From contig NZ_CP104003.1 in assembly GCF_025231485.1 (NCBI RefSeq), forward strand, positions 1,302,001-1,366,000: a DNA stretch of 64,000 nt. The letters are read 5' to 3'. Position numbers and translations under genes: made by a program. Positions within the stretch are counted from its first letter, which is position 1. The number at the start of each line of letters is the position of its first letter. Of the stretch, positions 9,214 through 17,425 are shown one piece after another. The notes beneath the pieces were generated by a model. That model was given only the letters and a program-made list of their open reading frames with translations. It made no database searches and was not told the DNA's origin. This DNA comes from Salinirubellus salinus (lineage in GTDB: Archaea; Halobacteriota; Halobacteria; Halobacteriales; Haloarculaceae).

Positions 9214-9345
9214 ACACCATCCGGTCACGGCGGGCAGGGATATCGCTACCGGCTATCGATCGCGAACAGGCGGTCGACCGCTCCATCGGACGCTGACCGC
9301 GCTCCCGCGAGACGCCCGACGGCCGCTCTCAGCGCACGCGCCGTC

Positions 9346-9369
9346 TGGTCCCGGCACGGGATTTGAACC
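9346..9369 (-). other. tRNA 3'-end-like fragment (T-loop plus acceptor strand)
   Basis: Read on the minus strand this is a T-loop GGTTCAAATCC followed by a GTGCCGGGACCA acceptor-like end. No D-arm, anticodon arm or 5' acceptor strand can be folded from the flanking DNA, so it is not a complete tRNA gene. A near-copy sits at 39278-39300. It lies in the otherwise gene-free stretch between the GlmU-like gene and xapX. Confidence 0.5.
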
Positions 9370-9420
9370 TTCGCGACGTCCCGGTCCGTTTTTGCCTCCG
9401 CACTGCACACTCCCGTCGGC

Positions 9421-9618
9421 ATGAGCAACGTCGTCACCGTCCTCGCGTTCCTGACCGGCCTCCTCACGGGCGCGCTGTTCGCCTACCTCGAGATCCCCAT
9501 CCCGGCCCCGCCGAGCATCGCCGGCGTCCTCGGTATCGTCGGCATCTACGCCGGCTTCAAACTCGTCGAGTGGTCGGGGCGGAGTTTCGACCTGCTCGGG
9601 GCGCTGGGGCTGGGCTGA
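9421..9618 (+). CDS. XapX-domain small membrane protein
   Basis: This 65-residue protein has two hydrophobic helices separated by the conserved IPIPAPPSIAGVLGIVGIY stretch that defines XapX proteins. The function is not established. A GTTTTTGCC element about 30 bp upstream gives a plausible promoter. It is convergent with sdhA across a hairpin-rich repeat. Confidence 0.85.
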   Translation: MSNVVTVLAFLTGLLTGALFAYLEIPIPAPPSIAGVLGIVGIYAGFKLVEWSGRSFDLLGALGLG

Positions 9619-9654
9619 GCGGGGCTGTAGCTGTGGTGTAAAGGTCCAGAACGC

Positions 9655-9808
9655 TCACCCGCTTCGAGCGCCGCAGGCGCGAGAAGCGCCTTTTTCATGA
9701 ACGTTTTTCGAGCAACGAGGCGGCTCCGCCGCCTCGTGCCGTGCGAGCGGGCGCTGCGCGCCCGCGAGCAGAGAGCGGTGCGCCGCAGGCGCACCCGACG
9801 ACAAAAAG
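9655..9808. repeat. hairpin-rich intergenic repeat between convergent xapX and sdhA
   Basis: The stretch contains at least four perfect short inverted repeats in a row: GCGCC-gca-GGCGC, GAGGCGG-ctccg-CCGCCTC, CGGGCGC-tgc-GCGCCCG and TGCGCC-gca-GGCGCA. T-runs (CCTTTTTCA, CGTTTTTCG) and a final AAAAAGGG directly abut the sdhA stop. A related element at 54920-55015 shares the GCGCCTTTTTCA...TGTTTTT order and the same position between convergent genes. It probably works as a bidirectional transcription terminator. A short open frame across it on the minus strand (MKKALLAPAAL...) is a by-product of the repeat. Confidence 0.7.
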
Positions 9809-9810
9809 GG

Positions 9811-11640
9811 TCAGTAGGAACGGACCTTCGGCTCGTACGTCTTCTCCTCCCCCTCGAGGATGACCGGCTTGTAGTAGAGCTTCGGCTGGCCATCGTTCCA
9901 CGAGATCATCGTGTGCTTGAGCCACGTCTCGTCCTTGCGCTCCTGGTGGGCCTCCCGCCAGTGGGCGCCGCGGAACTCGTCGCGGGCCAGCGCGCCGAGC
10001 GTGATGGTCTCCGCGATGTCGATGAGGTTCCGCGTCTCGATAGTGTGGATGAGGTCCGTGTTGTAGGTGCGCGAGGGGTCACTGACGGCGACGTCCTGGT
10101 ACTCCTCGCGGCACTCGCGGATGATCTCCAGCGCCTTCTTCAGGTTCTGCTCGCGCCGGAACACGTTGACGTTCTCCGTCATCGCCTTCTGGAGCTTCTG
10201 GCGGACCTCCGCGTGGTTCCGGCCGTCGTTCTCCAGCATCTCGGTCATCCGGGTGCGCTCGCGCTCGACGGCGCTCTCGACGACCGCGCCGGGGTCGACC
10301 ATCGCGCCGTCGGCGGCCACGTCCTCGTCCGGGCTGTCGAGGGCACCGGGCGAGACGGGCGTGTCGAGCCCCGTCTCGTCCTCTGTGCCGGCGCTCGGGC
10401 CGGTCGGAATCTGCGCCTCGCCGAGGTCACGCCCCGCGGCGTGGTAGCCCGCGCGGGCGCCGAAGACGATGAGCTCCGGCAGCGCGTTGCCGCCCAGCCG
10501 GTTCGAGCCGTGGACACTCACGCAGGCACACTCACCAGCGGCGTAGAGCCCCGAGATGCAGGTCTCCCCGTTCTCGTTCGTCTCGATGCCGCCCATGTGG
10601 TAGTGCTGACCGGGCTTGACCGGCATCGGCTCCTCGAGCGGGTTGACCCCCTCGAAGTCCTCCGCGAGGTGGATTATGTTCTCCAGGCGGTCGACGATGC
10701 GCTCGTCGCCGAGGTGGCGCATGTCGAGGTAGACGTACTCGTCCTCGATGCCGCGGCCCTCGTTGACCTCGGTGAGTTCGGCACGGGAGACGACGTCGCG
10801 CGAGGCGAGTTCGCCGGCGTTGTTCGCGTAGCCGTACTCGAACATGAACCGCTCGCCCTCCTTGTTGTAGAGGATACCCCCCTCGCCACGGACCCCCTCG
10901 GAGATGAGGACCCCCGTGGACGGGAGCGTGGTCGGGTGGAACTGGACGAACTCCATGTCCTCGACCGGCGCGCCGGCGCGGTAGGCCATCGCCGGGCCGT
11001 CACCGGTGTTGGCGACGGCGTTCGTCGTGTGGTCGTAGACCTGACCGTCGCCACCCGTGGCGAGGACGACGCCGTTGCGGGCGTGGAAGCCGACCACGTC
11101 GCCGCTACGGATGTCGTAGGCGACGACGCCGTGGCACTCGCGGTCCTCGGGGTCGTCGTGGTCCGTGACGGCGAGCTGGGAGACGTAGAACTCGTCGTAG
11201 ACCTTGATACCCCGCTTGACGACCTGCTCGTACATCGTGTGGAGCAGGTGGTGACCGGTCTCGGCACCGGCGTAGGTCGTCCGCGGGAACGAGAGGCCGC
11301 CGAACGGGCGCTGGCTGACGCGCCCGTCGTCCTCTCGGGAGAACGGCATCCCCCAGTGTTCGAGCTGGATGACCTCCTCTGGCGAGGTGCTACAGAGTGT
11401 CTCGATGGCGGGGGCGTCGCCGAGGTAGTCCGACCCCTTCATCGTGTCGTACGCGTGGTCCGTCCAGTCGTCGCCGTCACGGAGCGCGGCGTTGATGCCG
11501 CCCTCCGCCGCGCCCGTGTGGCTTCGGACCGGGTGGAGTTTCGTGACGAGGGCCACGTCCGCACCCTCCTCGTGTGCTGCGATGGCCGCTCTGAGACCGG
11601 CGCCGCCGGCGCCGACCACTATGACGTCGTGTTCGTGCAT
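9811..11640 (-). CDS. sdhA: succinate dehydrogenase flavoprotein subunit
   Basis: This 609-residue subunit opens with the FAD dinucleotide motif VVGAGGAGLRAA. SHTGAAEGGIN contains the histidine for covalent FAD attachment, and the active-site segments QFHPTTLPSTG, SEGVRGEGG and HGSNRLGGNAL are present. It oxidises succinate to fumarate and passes electrons to SdhB at the membrane. It is the last gene of sdhC-D-B-A, with a 72-bp gap after sdhB. Length and motifs are complete. The downstream side is the hairpin repeat. Confidence 0.97.
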   Translation of the reverse strand: MHEHDVIVVGAGGAGLRAAIAAHEEGADVALVTKLHPVRSHTGAAEGGINAALRDGDDWTDHAYDTMKGSDYLGDAPAIETLCSTSPEEVIQLEHWGMPFSREDDGRVSQRPFGGLSFPRTTYAGAETGHHLLHTMYEQVVKRGIKVYDEFYVSQLAVTDHDDPEDRECHGVVAYDIRSGDVVGFHARNGVVLATGGDGQVYDHTTNAVANTGDGPAMAYRAGAPVEDMEFVQFHPTTLPSTGVLISEGVRGEGGILYNKEGERFMFEYGYANNAGELASRDVVSRAELTEVNEGRGIEDEYVYLDMRHLGDERIVDRLENIIHLAEDFEGVNPLEEPMPVKPGQHYHMGGIETNENGETCISGLYAAGECACVSVHGSNRLGGNALPELIVFGARAGYHAAGRDLGEAQIPTGPSAGTEDETGLDTPVSPGALDSPDEDVAADGAMVDPGAVVESAVERERTRMTEMLENDGRNHAEVRQKLQKAMTENVNVFRREQNLKKALEIIRECREEYQDVAVSDPSRTYNTDLIHTIETRNLIDIAETITLGALARDEFRGAHWREAHQERKDETWLKHTMISWNDGQPKLYYKPVILEGEEKTYEPKVRSY

Positions 11641-11712
11641 TCTATCGTTGTCTCGTGTTAGGATTTGTGTTACTTGAGGCTGTCTTTCGGGGAGGCTATC
11701 GGGGGTCGTCGC

Positions 11713-12609
11713 TCACCAGAACTTCAGGTTGCTCTTGACCGCCTCGCGCTTGAGCTCCTGTATGTGTTCGGTCAGCGGGATGTCCTTCGGACAGACCTCC
11801 GTACAGGAGAACTGGGTCTGGCACCGCCAGACGCCGTGTTCCTGCTCGATTATCTCGAGGCGACGCTGCTTCTGGGCCTCGCCCTCGCGCTCGTCCATCG
11901 CGAACCGGTAGGCCTTGTTGATGGCCGCCGGCCCGAGGTACTCGTTGTCCCCCGCCGCGATGTTACACGAGGACATGCACGCGCTACACCAGATGCAGCG
12001 CGTGGACATCTTGATCTTCTCGCGGTTCTCGCGGGTCTGGCGCTGCTCCTCCAGTTCGCCCTTCGGGTACTCGTCGGTCTGGAAGTACGGCTCGACCGCC
12101 TCCATCTGGTCGTAGAAGTGCTGCATGTCGACGACCAGGTCCTTCACGACGTCCGAGTGGGGCAGCGGCTCGATGGTGACGGTGCCCGGCGGCCCCTCGC
12201 TGTCGTCGAGGTCGGCGAGCTGTGTCTTGCAGCCCAGTCGCTGGCGTCCGTTGACGAACAGCGCGTCCGAGCCACAGACGGCCTGTCGGCAGGAGTGCCG
12301 GAACGTGAGCGAGGAGTCGTAGTGGTCGCGCGCGTACATCAGCGCGTCCAGCACGGTCATCCCCTTGTGGAACGGGACGGTGAACGTATCGAACCGGGGT
12401 TCCTTCTTGCCGGCGACCTCCGGGTCGTAACGGAAGACCTTCAGTTTCACCGTGGTCTCGGCGTCGCGGACCTCCTGCTCGGCCTTCTCCTCCATGAAGC
12501 CGTAGTCGACCTGCGCGGCCCGCGCCGCGCCGACGGCTTCGGTCTGTTCGACGGCCTCCTCGACCGTCTCCTGTTCCTCCTGTTCCTGTTCGGTGACTTG
12601 CGTGCTCAT
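11713..12609 (-). CDS. sdhB: succinate dehydrogenase iron-sulfur subunit
   Basis: This 298-residue protein has an unusually long Glu/Gln-rich N-terminus (about 50 residues) before the ferredoxin-like domain. The [2Fe-2S] segment reads CRQAVCGSD followed later by RLGC, with Asp in the third ligand position as in several SdhB proteins. CIWCSACMSSC and CQTQFSCTEVCP supply the [4Fe-4S] and [3Fe-4S] ligands. It relays electrons from SdhA to quinone at SdhC/D. Its start overlaps the sdhD stop. Confidence 0.96.
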   Translation of the reverse strand: MSTQVTEQEQEEQETVEEAVEQTEAVGAARAAQVDYGFMEEKAEQEVRDAETTVKLKVFRYDPEVAGKKEPRFDTFTVPFHKGMTVLDALMYARDHYDSSLTFRHSCRQAVCGSDALFVNGRQRLGCKTQLADLDDSEGPPGTVTIEPLPHSDVVKDLVVDMQHFYDQMEAVEPYFQTDEYPKGELEEQRQTRENREKIKMSTRCIWCSACMSSCNIAAGDNEYLGPAAINKAYRFAMDEREGEAQKQRRLEIIEQEHGVWRCQTQFSCTEVCPKDIPLTEHIQELKREAVKSNLKFW

Positions 12610-12971
12610 AGTATCCCTGCCATGGCGAGTGCGACGCGGATGCCCTGTGCGACGAGGACGACCCCACCCAGCGCGAGACCGTACTTCACGACGGTCTTCG
12701 GTGCGCCCGAGATGCCCTGGTTCACGAGGGCGTTGTAGACCCCGTTGACTCCGTGGAACGTGGCCGTCACGAGGAACAGTACCATCGTGAGGAAGTAGCC
12801 GGCCTGCTGCATCCGGAGGTTCGTCCCCATGAACGTGATGTCCGCGGCGTGGTTCACGAAGTGCAGCAGCATGAAGTGGAACGCCAGCACCACGACGAGG
12901 AACGCCGCGGTGAGTCGCTGGAGCAGCCAGCGGGTCCCCTTCGGCTCGAACGAGGAGTAGTAGTCCGCCAT
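12606..12971 (-). CDS. sdhD: succinate dehydrogenase membrane anchor subunit D
   Basis: This 121-residue protein has three transmembrane helices. The heme/quinone-side histidines are visible in LAFHFMLLHFVNHAADI and FHGVNGVYN. It anchors the SdhAB catalytic arm and helps form the quinone site. It sits between sdhC (1-nt gap) and sdhB (4-nt overlap), so assignment rests on both helix pattern and operon order. Confidence 0.9.
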   Translation of the reverse strand: MADYYSSFEPKGTRWLLQRLTAAFLVVVLAFHFMLLHFVNHAADITFMGTNLRMQQAGYFLTMVLFLVTATFHGVNGVYNALVNQGISGAPKTVVKYGLALGGVVLVAQGIRVALAMAGIL

Positions 12972-12972
12972 C

Positions 12973-13365
12973 TCAGAACACCCCCTCGAGGAACGTCGGC
13001 ACGCTCGCGACCACGATGGCCGCGGTGAGGACGAGCGACGCGTAGAACGAACGGTCCTGCGATTCCAGCCCGATACCGAGGTCCACGAAGAGGAGACGGA
13101 GTCCGTTCAGGATGTGGAACACCGCCACCGCCAACAGCCCCACCTCCAGGAACCGGACCACGACGAGTTCCTCCAGTCCCTGGAGAGTGTTGGTGTAGGT
13201 GGCCCCATCGACGGTCGCCGTGCTCAGCACGGCGATGTGCGTGAACAGGTAGCCGATGAGCACCCAGCCGCTGAACTTGTGGAGTACCCACGCCCACATG
13301 CCGGCGGAGAACTCCTTCCAGCGGCCGAAGTCCTCGATGAGACCCCGGTCGTACGATTGGCTCAT
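12973..13365 (-). CDS. sdhC: succinate dehydrogenase cytochrome b556 subunit C
   Basis: This protein of about 130 residues has three membrane helices. [16 protein letters not shown] carries the typical HRxSG-like N-terminal motif and a heme-ligand candidate. A second histidine lies in [11 protein letters not shown]. The start MSQSYDRGL was chosen because the 18 upstream codons contain three cysteines and cover the promoter. It is the first gene of the operon. Confidence 0.9.
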   Translation of the reverse strand: MSQSYDRGLIEDFGRWKEFSAGMWAWVLHKFSGWVLIGYLFTHIAVLSTATVDGATYTNTLQGLEELVVVRFLEVGLLAVAVFHILNGLRLLFVDLGIGLESQDRSFYASLVLTAAIVVASVPTFLEGVF

Positions 13366-13374
13366 TACGTTGGA

Positions 13375-13397
13375 GTGTGCGGAGCACACACAAATAG
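13375..13397 (-). promoter_or_regulatory. sdhC promoter with perfect inverted repeat
   Basis: GTGTGC-GGA-GCACAC (13375-13389) lies 10-24 bp before the sdhC ATG. A CTATTTG TATA-like element (minus strand, 13391-13397) sits just beyond it, and a second AT-rich element, CTTTAGT, lies at 13403-13409. The repeat lies where a repressor would cover the transcription start. If transcription begins at the outer box it could instead be a leader hairpin. Confidence 0.4.
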
Positions 13398-13496
13398 AAG
13401 TTACTAAAGCCACGGCCACGACGGCCGGCGCTTACCGGGAGTTCCGGGGCCGGTCCTGACCCCTCCGCCGGGCACGCAGGCTCCTCCTCGTCCCGC

Positions 13497-14522
13497 TCAG
13501 GGCCGGTCGTCGGCCGCCTGCTCGTGTTCCAGCGCCCGCCGGGTCCGAACGTCCAGTTTCACGAGGTGACACATCGGGTTCCCCGGATACACGAGTGGGT
13601 TCTCGAGGGTCCCCACCAGCAACCCGGTGAAGGGTGCCTCCACCACGTCCGAGTCCGTCTTGAACGGGTTCGTGATGGTACAGATGCGGTCACCCTCGTA
13701 CACGAGCGACCCCACGTCGTGGTGCATCTCGACGAGCCCACCCACGTCCGCCCGGAGCCACGTCTTCTCGTCCCAGCCCCCGATGACGGTCCGCCACCCC
13801 GGCCACTGGACGGACTCCGCGGGACGGACGCCGAACTCGGCGAACACCGAGAGCACGCCGGAGAGTGCCTCGTCGATGAGGTCACGCTGGAACCGGTGGG
13901 CCTCGCCCATCTCGATGGTGATGGTCGGCGTCCCGGCGTTCGAGGCTTCCTGCCGGAGCGTCCCCTCCGGCCCCTCGCCCGCGATGATGACGTTCGACGC
14001 GAACGCGTTGGCCACCCGCGCGACGGGTTCGTCCTCCATGTCGGCCCGCACGTGGAGCATGTTCGTCCGGCCCCGCGTGGAGGTGTGGAAGTCCAGCCCG
14101 ATGTCACACGGGGCGATGAAGTTCCGGAAGACGCGGGCGGCGATGCGTTTCGCGCTCGTCGACGTCTCGTCGCCGGGGAACGAGCGGTTCAGGTCCCGGT
14201 CGTAGATGGGGAGGTAGCGTTGCTGGGCGATGAAGCCGGGGACGTTCAGCACCGGGAGACAGACGAGAGTGCCGTGGAGGTCCGAGTGGTCCCACTCGTG
14301 GGCCACCTCGCGGACGACCTCGATGCCGTTGAGTTCGTCGCCGTGGGCCGCGGCCGAGAGGAAGATGGTGGGGCCCGGATGCTCGCCGTTGACGATGGTG
14401 ACGGGGATCTTGATCGGGTCGCCGAGGTACGTCTCGCTGACCCCGTAGCGGATGTTCTGGGTCTCGCCGGGGTCGACCCGGCCACCGTCGTACGTGAACG
14501 CGTCGCCGGGAGTGTCGGTCAT
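13497..14522 (-). CDS. succinylglutamate desuccinylase/aspartoacylase-family zinc hydrolase (COG3608 type)
   Basis: This 341-residue M14-like protein has zinc-ligand motifs AAAHGDELNG (His and Glu about residues 60-63) and LDFHTSTRG, plus NRSFPGD with the substrate-binding Arg. A C-terminal beta domain (DVGGLVEMHHDVGSLVYEGDRI) resembles a biotinyl-lipoyl-like cap. In many bacteria this subfamily sits with rimK and rimB. Here it is divergent from a RimK-RimB fusion, so the pair probably acts on the same glutamate-tailed substrate. That link is inferred from context. The true amide substrate is unknown. Confidence 0.82.
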   Translation of the reverse strand: MTDTPGDAFTYDGGRVDPGETQNIRYGVSETYLGDPIKIPVTIVNGEHPGPTIFLSAAAHGDELNGIEVVREVAHEWDHSDLHGTLVCLPVLNVPGFIAQQRYLPIYDRDLNRSFPGDETSTSAKRIAARVFRNFIAPCDIGLDFHTSTRGRTNMLHVRADMEDEPVARVANAFASNVIIAGEGPEGTLRQEASNAGTPTITIEMGEAHRFQRDLIDEALSGVLSVFAEFGVRPAESVQWPGWRTVIGGWDEKTWLRADVGGLVEMHHDVGSLVYEGDRICTITNPFKTDSDVVEAPFTGLLVGTLENPLVYPGNPMCHLVKLDVRTRRALEHEQAADDRP

Positions 14523-14551
14523 GCCCCCACCCAGACGGTGGGGGCATAAAA
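14521..14551 (-). promoter_or_regulatory. 11-bp perfect inverted repeat over the start of the AspA-like gene, with TATA box
   Basis: ATGCCCCCACC-CAGAC-GGTGGGGGCAT runs from 14521 to 14547. It reaches into the minus-strand start codon and ends in the TATA-like CTTTTATG (14545-14552, minus). For a leaderless gene this occupies the transcription start, so it may be a repressor operator. It lies in the shared region before the divergent RimK-RimB gene. Confidence 0.5.
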
Positions 14552-14647
14552 GCGTGCAGAAGCGGGTGGAGGCCCGCGTGAGTCAGCCCCTCACAGACCC
14601 GTTCGGTCCATCGTCAGCGTTTTGCCCCCGCTATCCCCACGCCTGTT

Positions 14648-15997
14648 ATGAACGACCCGGTCACTGTCGGGGTGTTGAGTCTCCACGTCTCGAAGGAATC
14701 GAAGGCCATCCTGAACGCGGTGGACGACCTCGGCCACGACACGGCGTGGCTGCGCTCGGAGAACACCGTCGTCGAGATACAGGACGGCGAGGTGACGCTC
14801 GAACCAGACGTCGACATCATCGTCAACCGGCTGTTGCTCTCGAAGGAGGAGCAGCCGGCCGAGGCGCTGGGGCTGGCGACGATGCTCGACCGCCTGCGGC
14901 CGATGTTGAACCACCCGACGGAGACCATGACCGCGATGCACAAGTTCGCGTCCGCGACGGCGCTCGCCGAGGCCGGCGTCCCCGTCCCCGACGCCCTGCT
15001 CGCGCTCTCGAAGGACCTGTTGAACGACCGCCTCGACGAGTACGGCGAGGAGGTCGTCTACAAGACCGCCATCGGGACCCACGGCGGCGGGACCTGGAAG
15101 ATCGACGCCGACGGGCAGGTGAACCCGATGGTCGGCTCCCGGCAGGCGTTCCTCCAGCGATACCTCGAACACGACGCCGAGCGCCACTCAGACCTCCGGG
15201 TCTACACGGTGGGCGGACGCGTCGTCGGCGCGATGAACCGCTACGCCCCGGAGGGCGAGTGGCGGACGAACGTCGCCCTCGGCGGCGACGTGGAGGACGC
15301 GACGGAGAACCTCTCGCGGGAGGTCCGCGACATGGCGACGCGCGCGGCCGACGTCGTCGGGCTGGACTACGCGGGCGTCGACATCATCGAGGGGGAGGAC
15401 GGCTACTACGTCCTCGAGGTGAACCCCACGGCCGGGTTCAAGGGACTGTTCCAGGCGACCGGGCGCTCGCCCGCCCCGCACATCGCCCAGCTCGCCATCG
15501 AGCAGGCCGGCGGCGAGGTGGCCGAGGAGAAGGTGTACGAGCTGTCGGCGTCGCTCGACGACTCCACGCCCGCCTGTACGCCCCGTACGGCCAGCGACAC
15601 GCCGACCGAGCCGGTCGTCGTGGGCTACATCGAGGAGGTGGTCGTCGCCGGGACGAAGGGCCAGCGGACTATCAAGGCCAAGTCCGACACGGGGGCGACC
15701 CGGACCTCCATCGACGCGCGGCTCGCCGCCGAAATCGGGACCGGCCCCATCAAGGACATCGTGAAGATCAAGTCGGGGAGCCTGAAGTCCGGCCGCTCGC
15801 GGCCCGTCGTCGACCTCGTGGTCGGCATCGGCGGCACGCAGCACACCGTCACCGCGAGCGTCGAGGACCGCTCGCACATGGACTACCCCATCCTGCTCGG
15901 CCGCGACATCCTCCAGCACTACCACGTCGACGTGCGCCGGCGCGCGGAGGACGGGACCCAGCGGCCGCTGGAAGAGGCGGCCGAGGAAGAGGAGTAG
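14648..15997 (+). CDS. RimK-family ATP-grasp ligase fused to RimB-like (ATP-dependent zinc protease/retropepsin-fold) domain
   Basis: Residues about 1-310 form a RimK-type ATP-grasp ligase: HKFASATALAEAGVPVPD, VVYKTAIGTHGGGTWKI and the metal site YVLEVNPTAGFKG. Residues about 325-445 match the RimB/PF05618 domain, with VGYIEEVVV followed by KSDTGATRTSID. Its D347-T-G-A resembles an aspartic-protease loop, and HMDYPILLGRDIL follows. The ligase would add glutamate-type residues to a target and the second domain would cleave or trim them. These are usually separate genes. The acidic tail (EEAAEEEE) is probably disordered. A divergent AspA-like hydrolase shares the promoter region. Confidence 0.85.
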   Translation: MNDPVTVGVLSLHVSKESKAILNAVDDLGHDTAWLRSENTVVEIQDGEVTLEPDVDIIVNRLLLSKEEQPAEALGLATMLDRLRPMLNHPTETMTAMHKFASATALAEAGVPVPDALLALSKDLLNDRLDEYGEEVVYKTAIGTHGGGTWKIDADGQVNPMVGSRQAFLQRYLEHDAERHSDLRVYTVGGRVVGAMNRYAPEGEWRTNVALGGDVEDATENLSREVRDMATRAADVVGLDYAGVDIIEGEDGYYVLEVNPTAGFKGLFQATGRSPAPHIAQLAIEQAGGEVAEEKVYELSASLDDSTPACTPRTASDTPTEPVVVGYIEEVVVAGTKGQRTIKAKSDTGATRTSIDARLAAEIGTGPIKDIVKIKSGSLKSGRSRPVVDLVVGIGGTQHTVTASVEDRSHMDYPILLGRDILQHYHVDVRRRAEDGTQRPLEEAAEEEE

Positions 15998-16013
15998 ACG
16001 GCCGGCGGTCGGG

Positions 16014-17321
16014 TCAGGACCCGCCCGACCCGCCGGGGCCGGCGCGCTCGCGAGGGACGGGCGCCCGGGCCGCCCGGCGGCGGAACCCCCACTCGAACGC
16101 GAGGCCAGCCAGCAGGCCCGCCGCGGTGGAGTAGACGAATCCCCACATCAACGCCTCCTCGACGACGAGTTCGGGCCCGGCACCCAGCAGGAACGACGTC
16201 CCCAGCCACAGGTCCGACGCCCACCGGACCAGCGCCCACAGCCCCTCGGCCGCCATCGTCGTGACGACGACGAACCCCACGGCGAACCGGGGGCTCATCT
16301 GGACGCTCGTGAACAACTGGAGTTCGACGGCGACCACGAGCGCCACGGCGGCCACGGCGACGTGGGTGGCGAACTCCGAGAGCGGGCCGGGACCCGCGAA
16401 CTCGTAGACGACACCGGGGACGGCGACGAGGACGAGCAGCCACCACGGCAGCATCACACGCGAGGAACGGTAGACGGCCGGCGGCAACACCGCGAGGACG
16501 ACGACGGCGGCCGTGAACGTCCCGCGCAGCGCCGACCCGGAGAGGAGTTCGACCACGACCAGCCCGACCAGCAGGACGACGAGGCCCCACGCGAGCTGTG
16601 CGTTCTGGCGCGTGTCGCGGACCACGGTGGCGAGGCTGACGAGGCCGGCAGCCTCCTCCCGCGATCCCTCGCGCAGCGCCTCGAACCGCTGTTCGCGGTA
16701 GTCCTCCAGCCGCTCTCTGAACGTCTCTGCCACCTCGTCGTACACACCGGTCCCGAACAGCGCGGCGACCAGCCCGCCCACGAGGTCGAACAGGAGGTCC
16801 GCGAGCGTGTCCTCCACGCCGTACTGGATGAGGACGGGGGCCATCCCGAGCGCCCGGGCGAGGACGCGCAGCGAGAACTCGAGCACCTCCCAGAGCACCC
16901 CGAGCGCGAGCGTCACGGTGAGGACGAGGACGAAGAGGAACCGTGGTGTGAGCCTGACGGCGTCGCTGTACTCGTCGATGGCCTTCACCGCGGCGTAGCC
17001 GACACCAGCGACGATACTCGCCGAGAGCGTGTGCGTGAGGTGGTCGAACCACCAGAGCCCGTCGTAGAGGCCGACCATCCCGAGCGAGTGGAGGAAGACG
17101 GCGGCAGTGATGAACGCGACCAGCCACGGACTCGCGGAGATGCGGTAGTCGCGTTCGAGCATCGCGGGCAAGAACGTCACCCCGAGCGCTAGCACCCCGT
17201 TGACGACGATAGAGGGGTTGCGGACCCACACCCCGAACAGGAGGATGACGACGATGGCTCCCTGGAGCAGCCGGGTGGTCGCTCTGCCGTACCGGTCCGG
17301 GAGCGTGGGGAGCCGCGGCAT
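16014..17321 (-). CDS. polytopic membrane protein, YjdF/DUF2238-like N-terminal half
   Basis: This protein of about 435 residues has some 12 hydrophobic helices. The segment GLWWFDHLTHTLSASIVAGVGYA carries the FDHLTH motif of YjdF/DUF2238 membrane proteins, and VLWEVLEFSLRV plus DTLADLLFDLVGG follow in the expected order. A basic and acidic loop (about 185-220) separates this from a second bundle that I do not recognise. The start MPRLPTLPDRYG avoids a low-quality Arg/Pro-rich extension. Its function is unknown. Confidence 0.65.
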   Translation of the reverse strand: MPRLPTLPDRYGRATTRLLQGAIVVILLFGVWVRNPSIVVNGVLALGVTFLPAMLERDYRISASPWLVAFITAAVFLHSLGMVGLYDGLWWFDHLTHTLSASIVAGVGYAAVKAIDEYSDAVRLTPRFLFVLVLTVTLALGVLWEVLEFSLRVLARALGMAPVLIQYGVEDTLADLLFDLVGGLVAALFGTGVYDEVAETFRERLEDYREQRFEALREGSREEAAGLVSLATVVRDTRQNAQLAWGLVVLLVGLVVVELLSGSALRGTFTAAVVVLAVLPPAVYRSSRVMLPWWLLVLVAVPGVVYEFAGPGPLSEFATHVAVAAVALVVAVELQLFTSVQMSPRFAVGFVVVTTMAAEGLWALVRWASDLWLGTSFLLGAGPELVVEEALMWGFVYSTAAGLLAGLAFEWGFRRRAARAPVPRERAGPGGSGGS

Positions 17322-17425
17322 ATCGGAAGGAGGCGGCGAGACGGTATAAGTCTCCGTCACCGCCACGAGGTCAGTCAACGATTCGCACGTAACGGGGAAA
17401 TAGTGCAGTACCATACTGTGGGTCG

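Noticed and set aside
9655..9808. Protein-coding gene on the minus strand (MKKALLAPAAL...)
   Set aside because: The frame lies over the hairpin repeat; the similar start at 54950 comes from the second repeat copy, not from a conserved protein.
9697..11661. 654-codon plus-strand open frame opposite sdhA
   Set aside because: It is antisense to sdhA, with non-acidic, repetitive composition and no recognisable domain.
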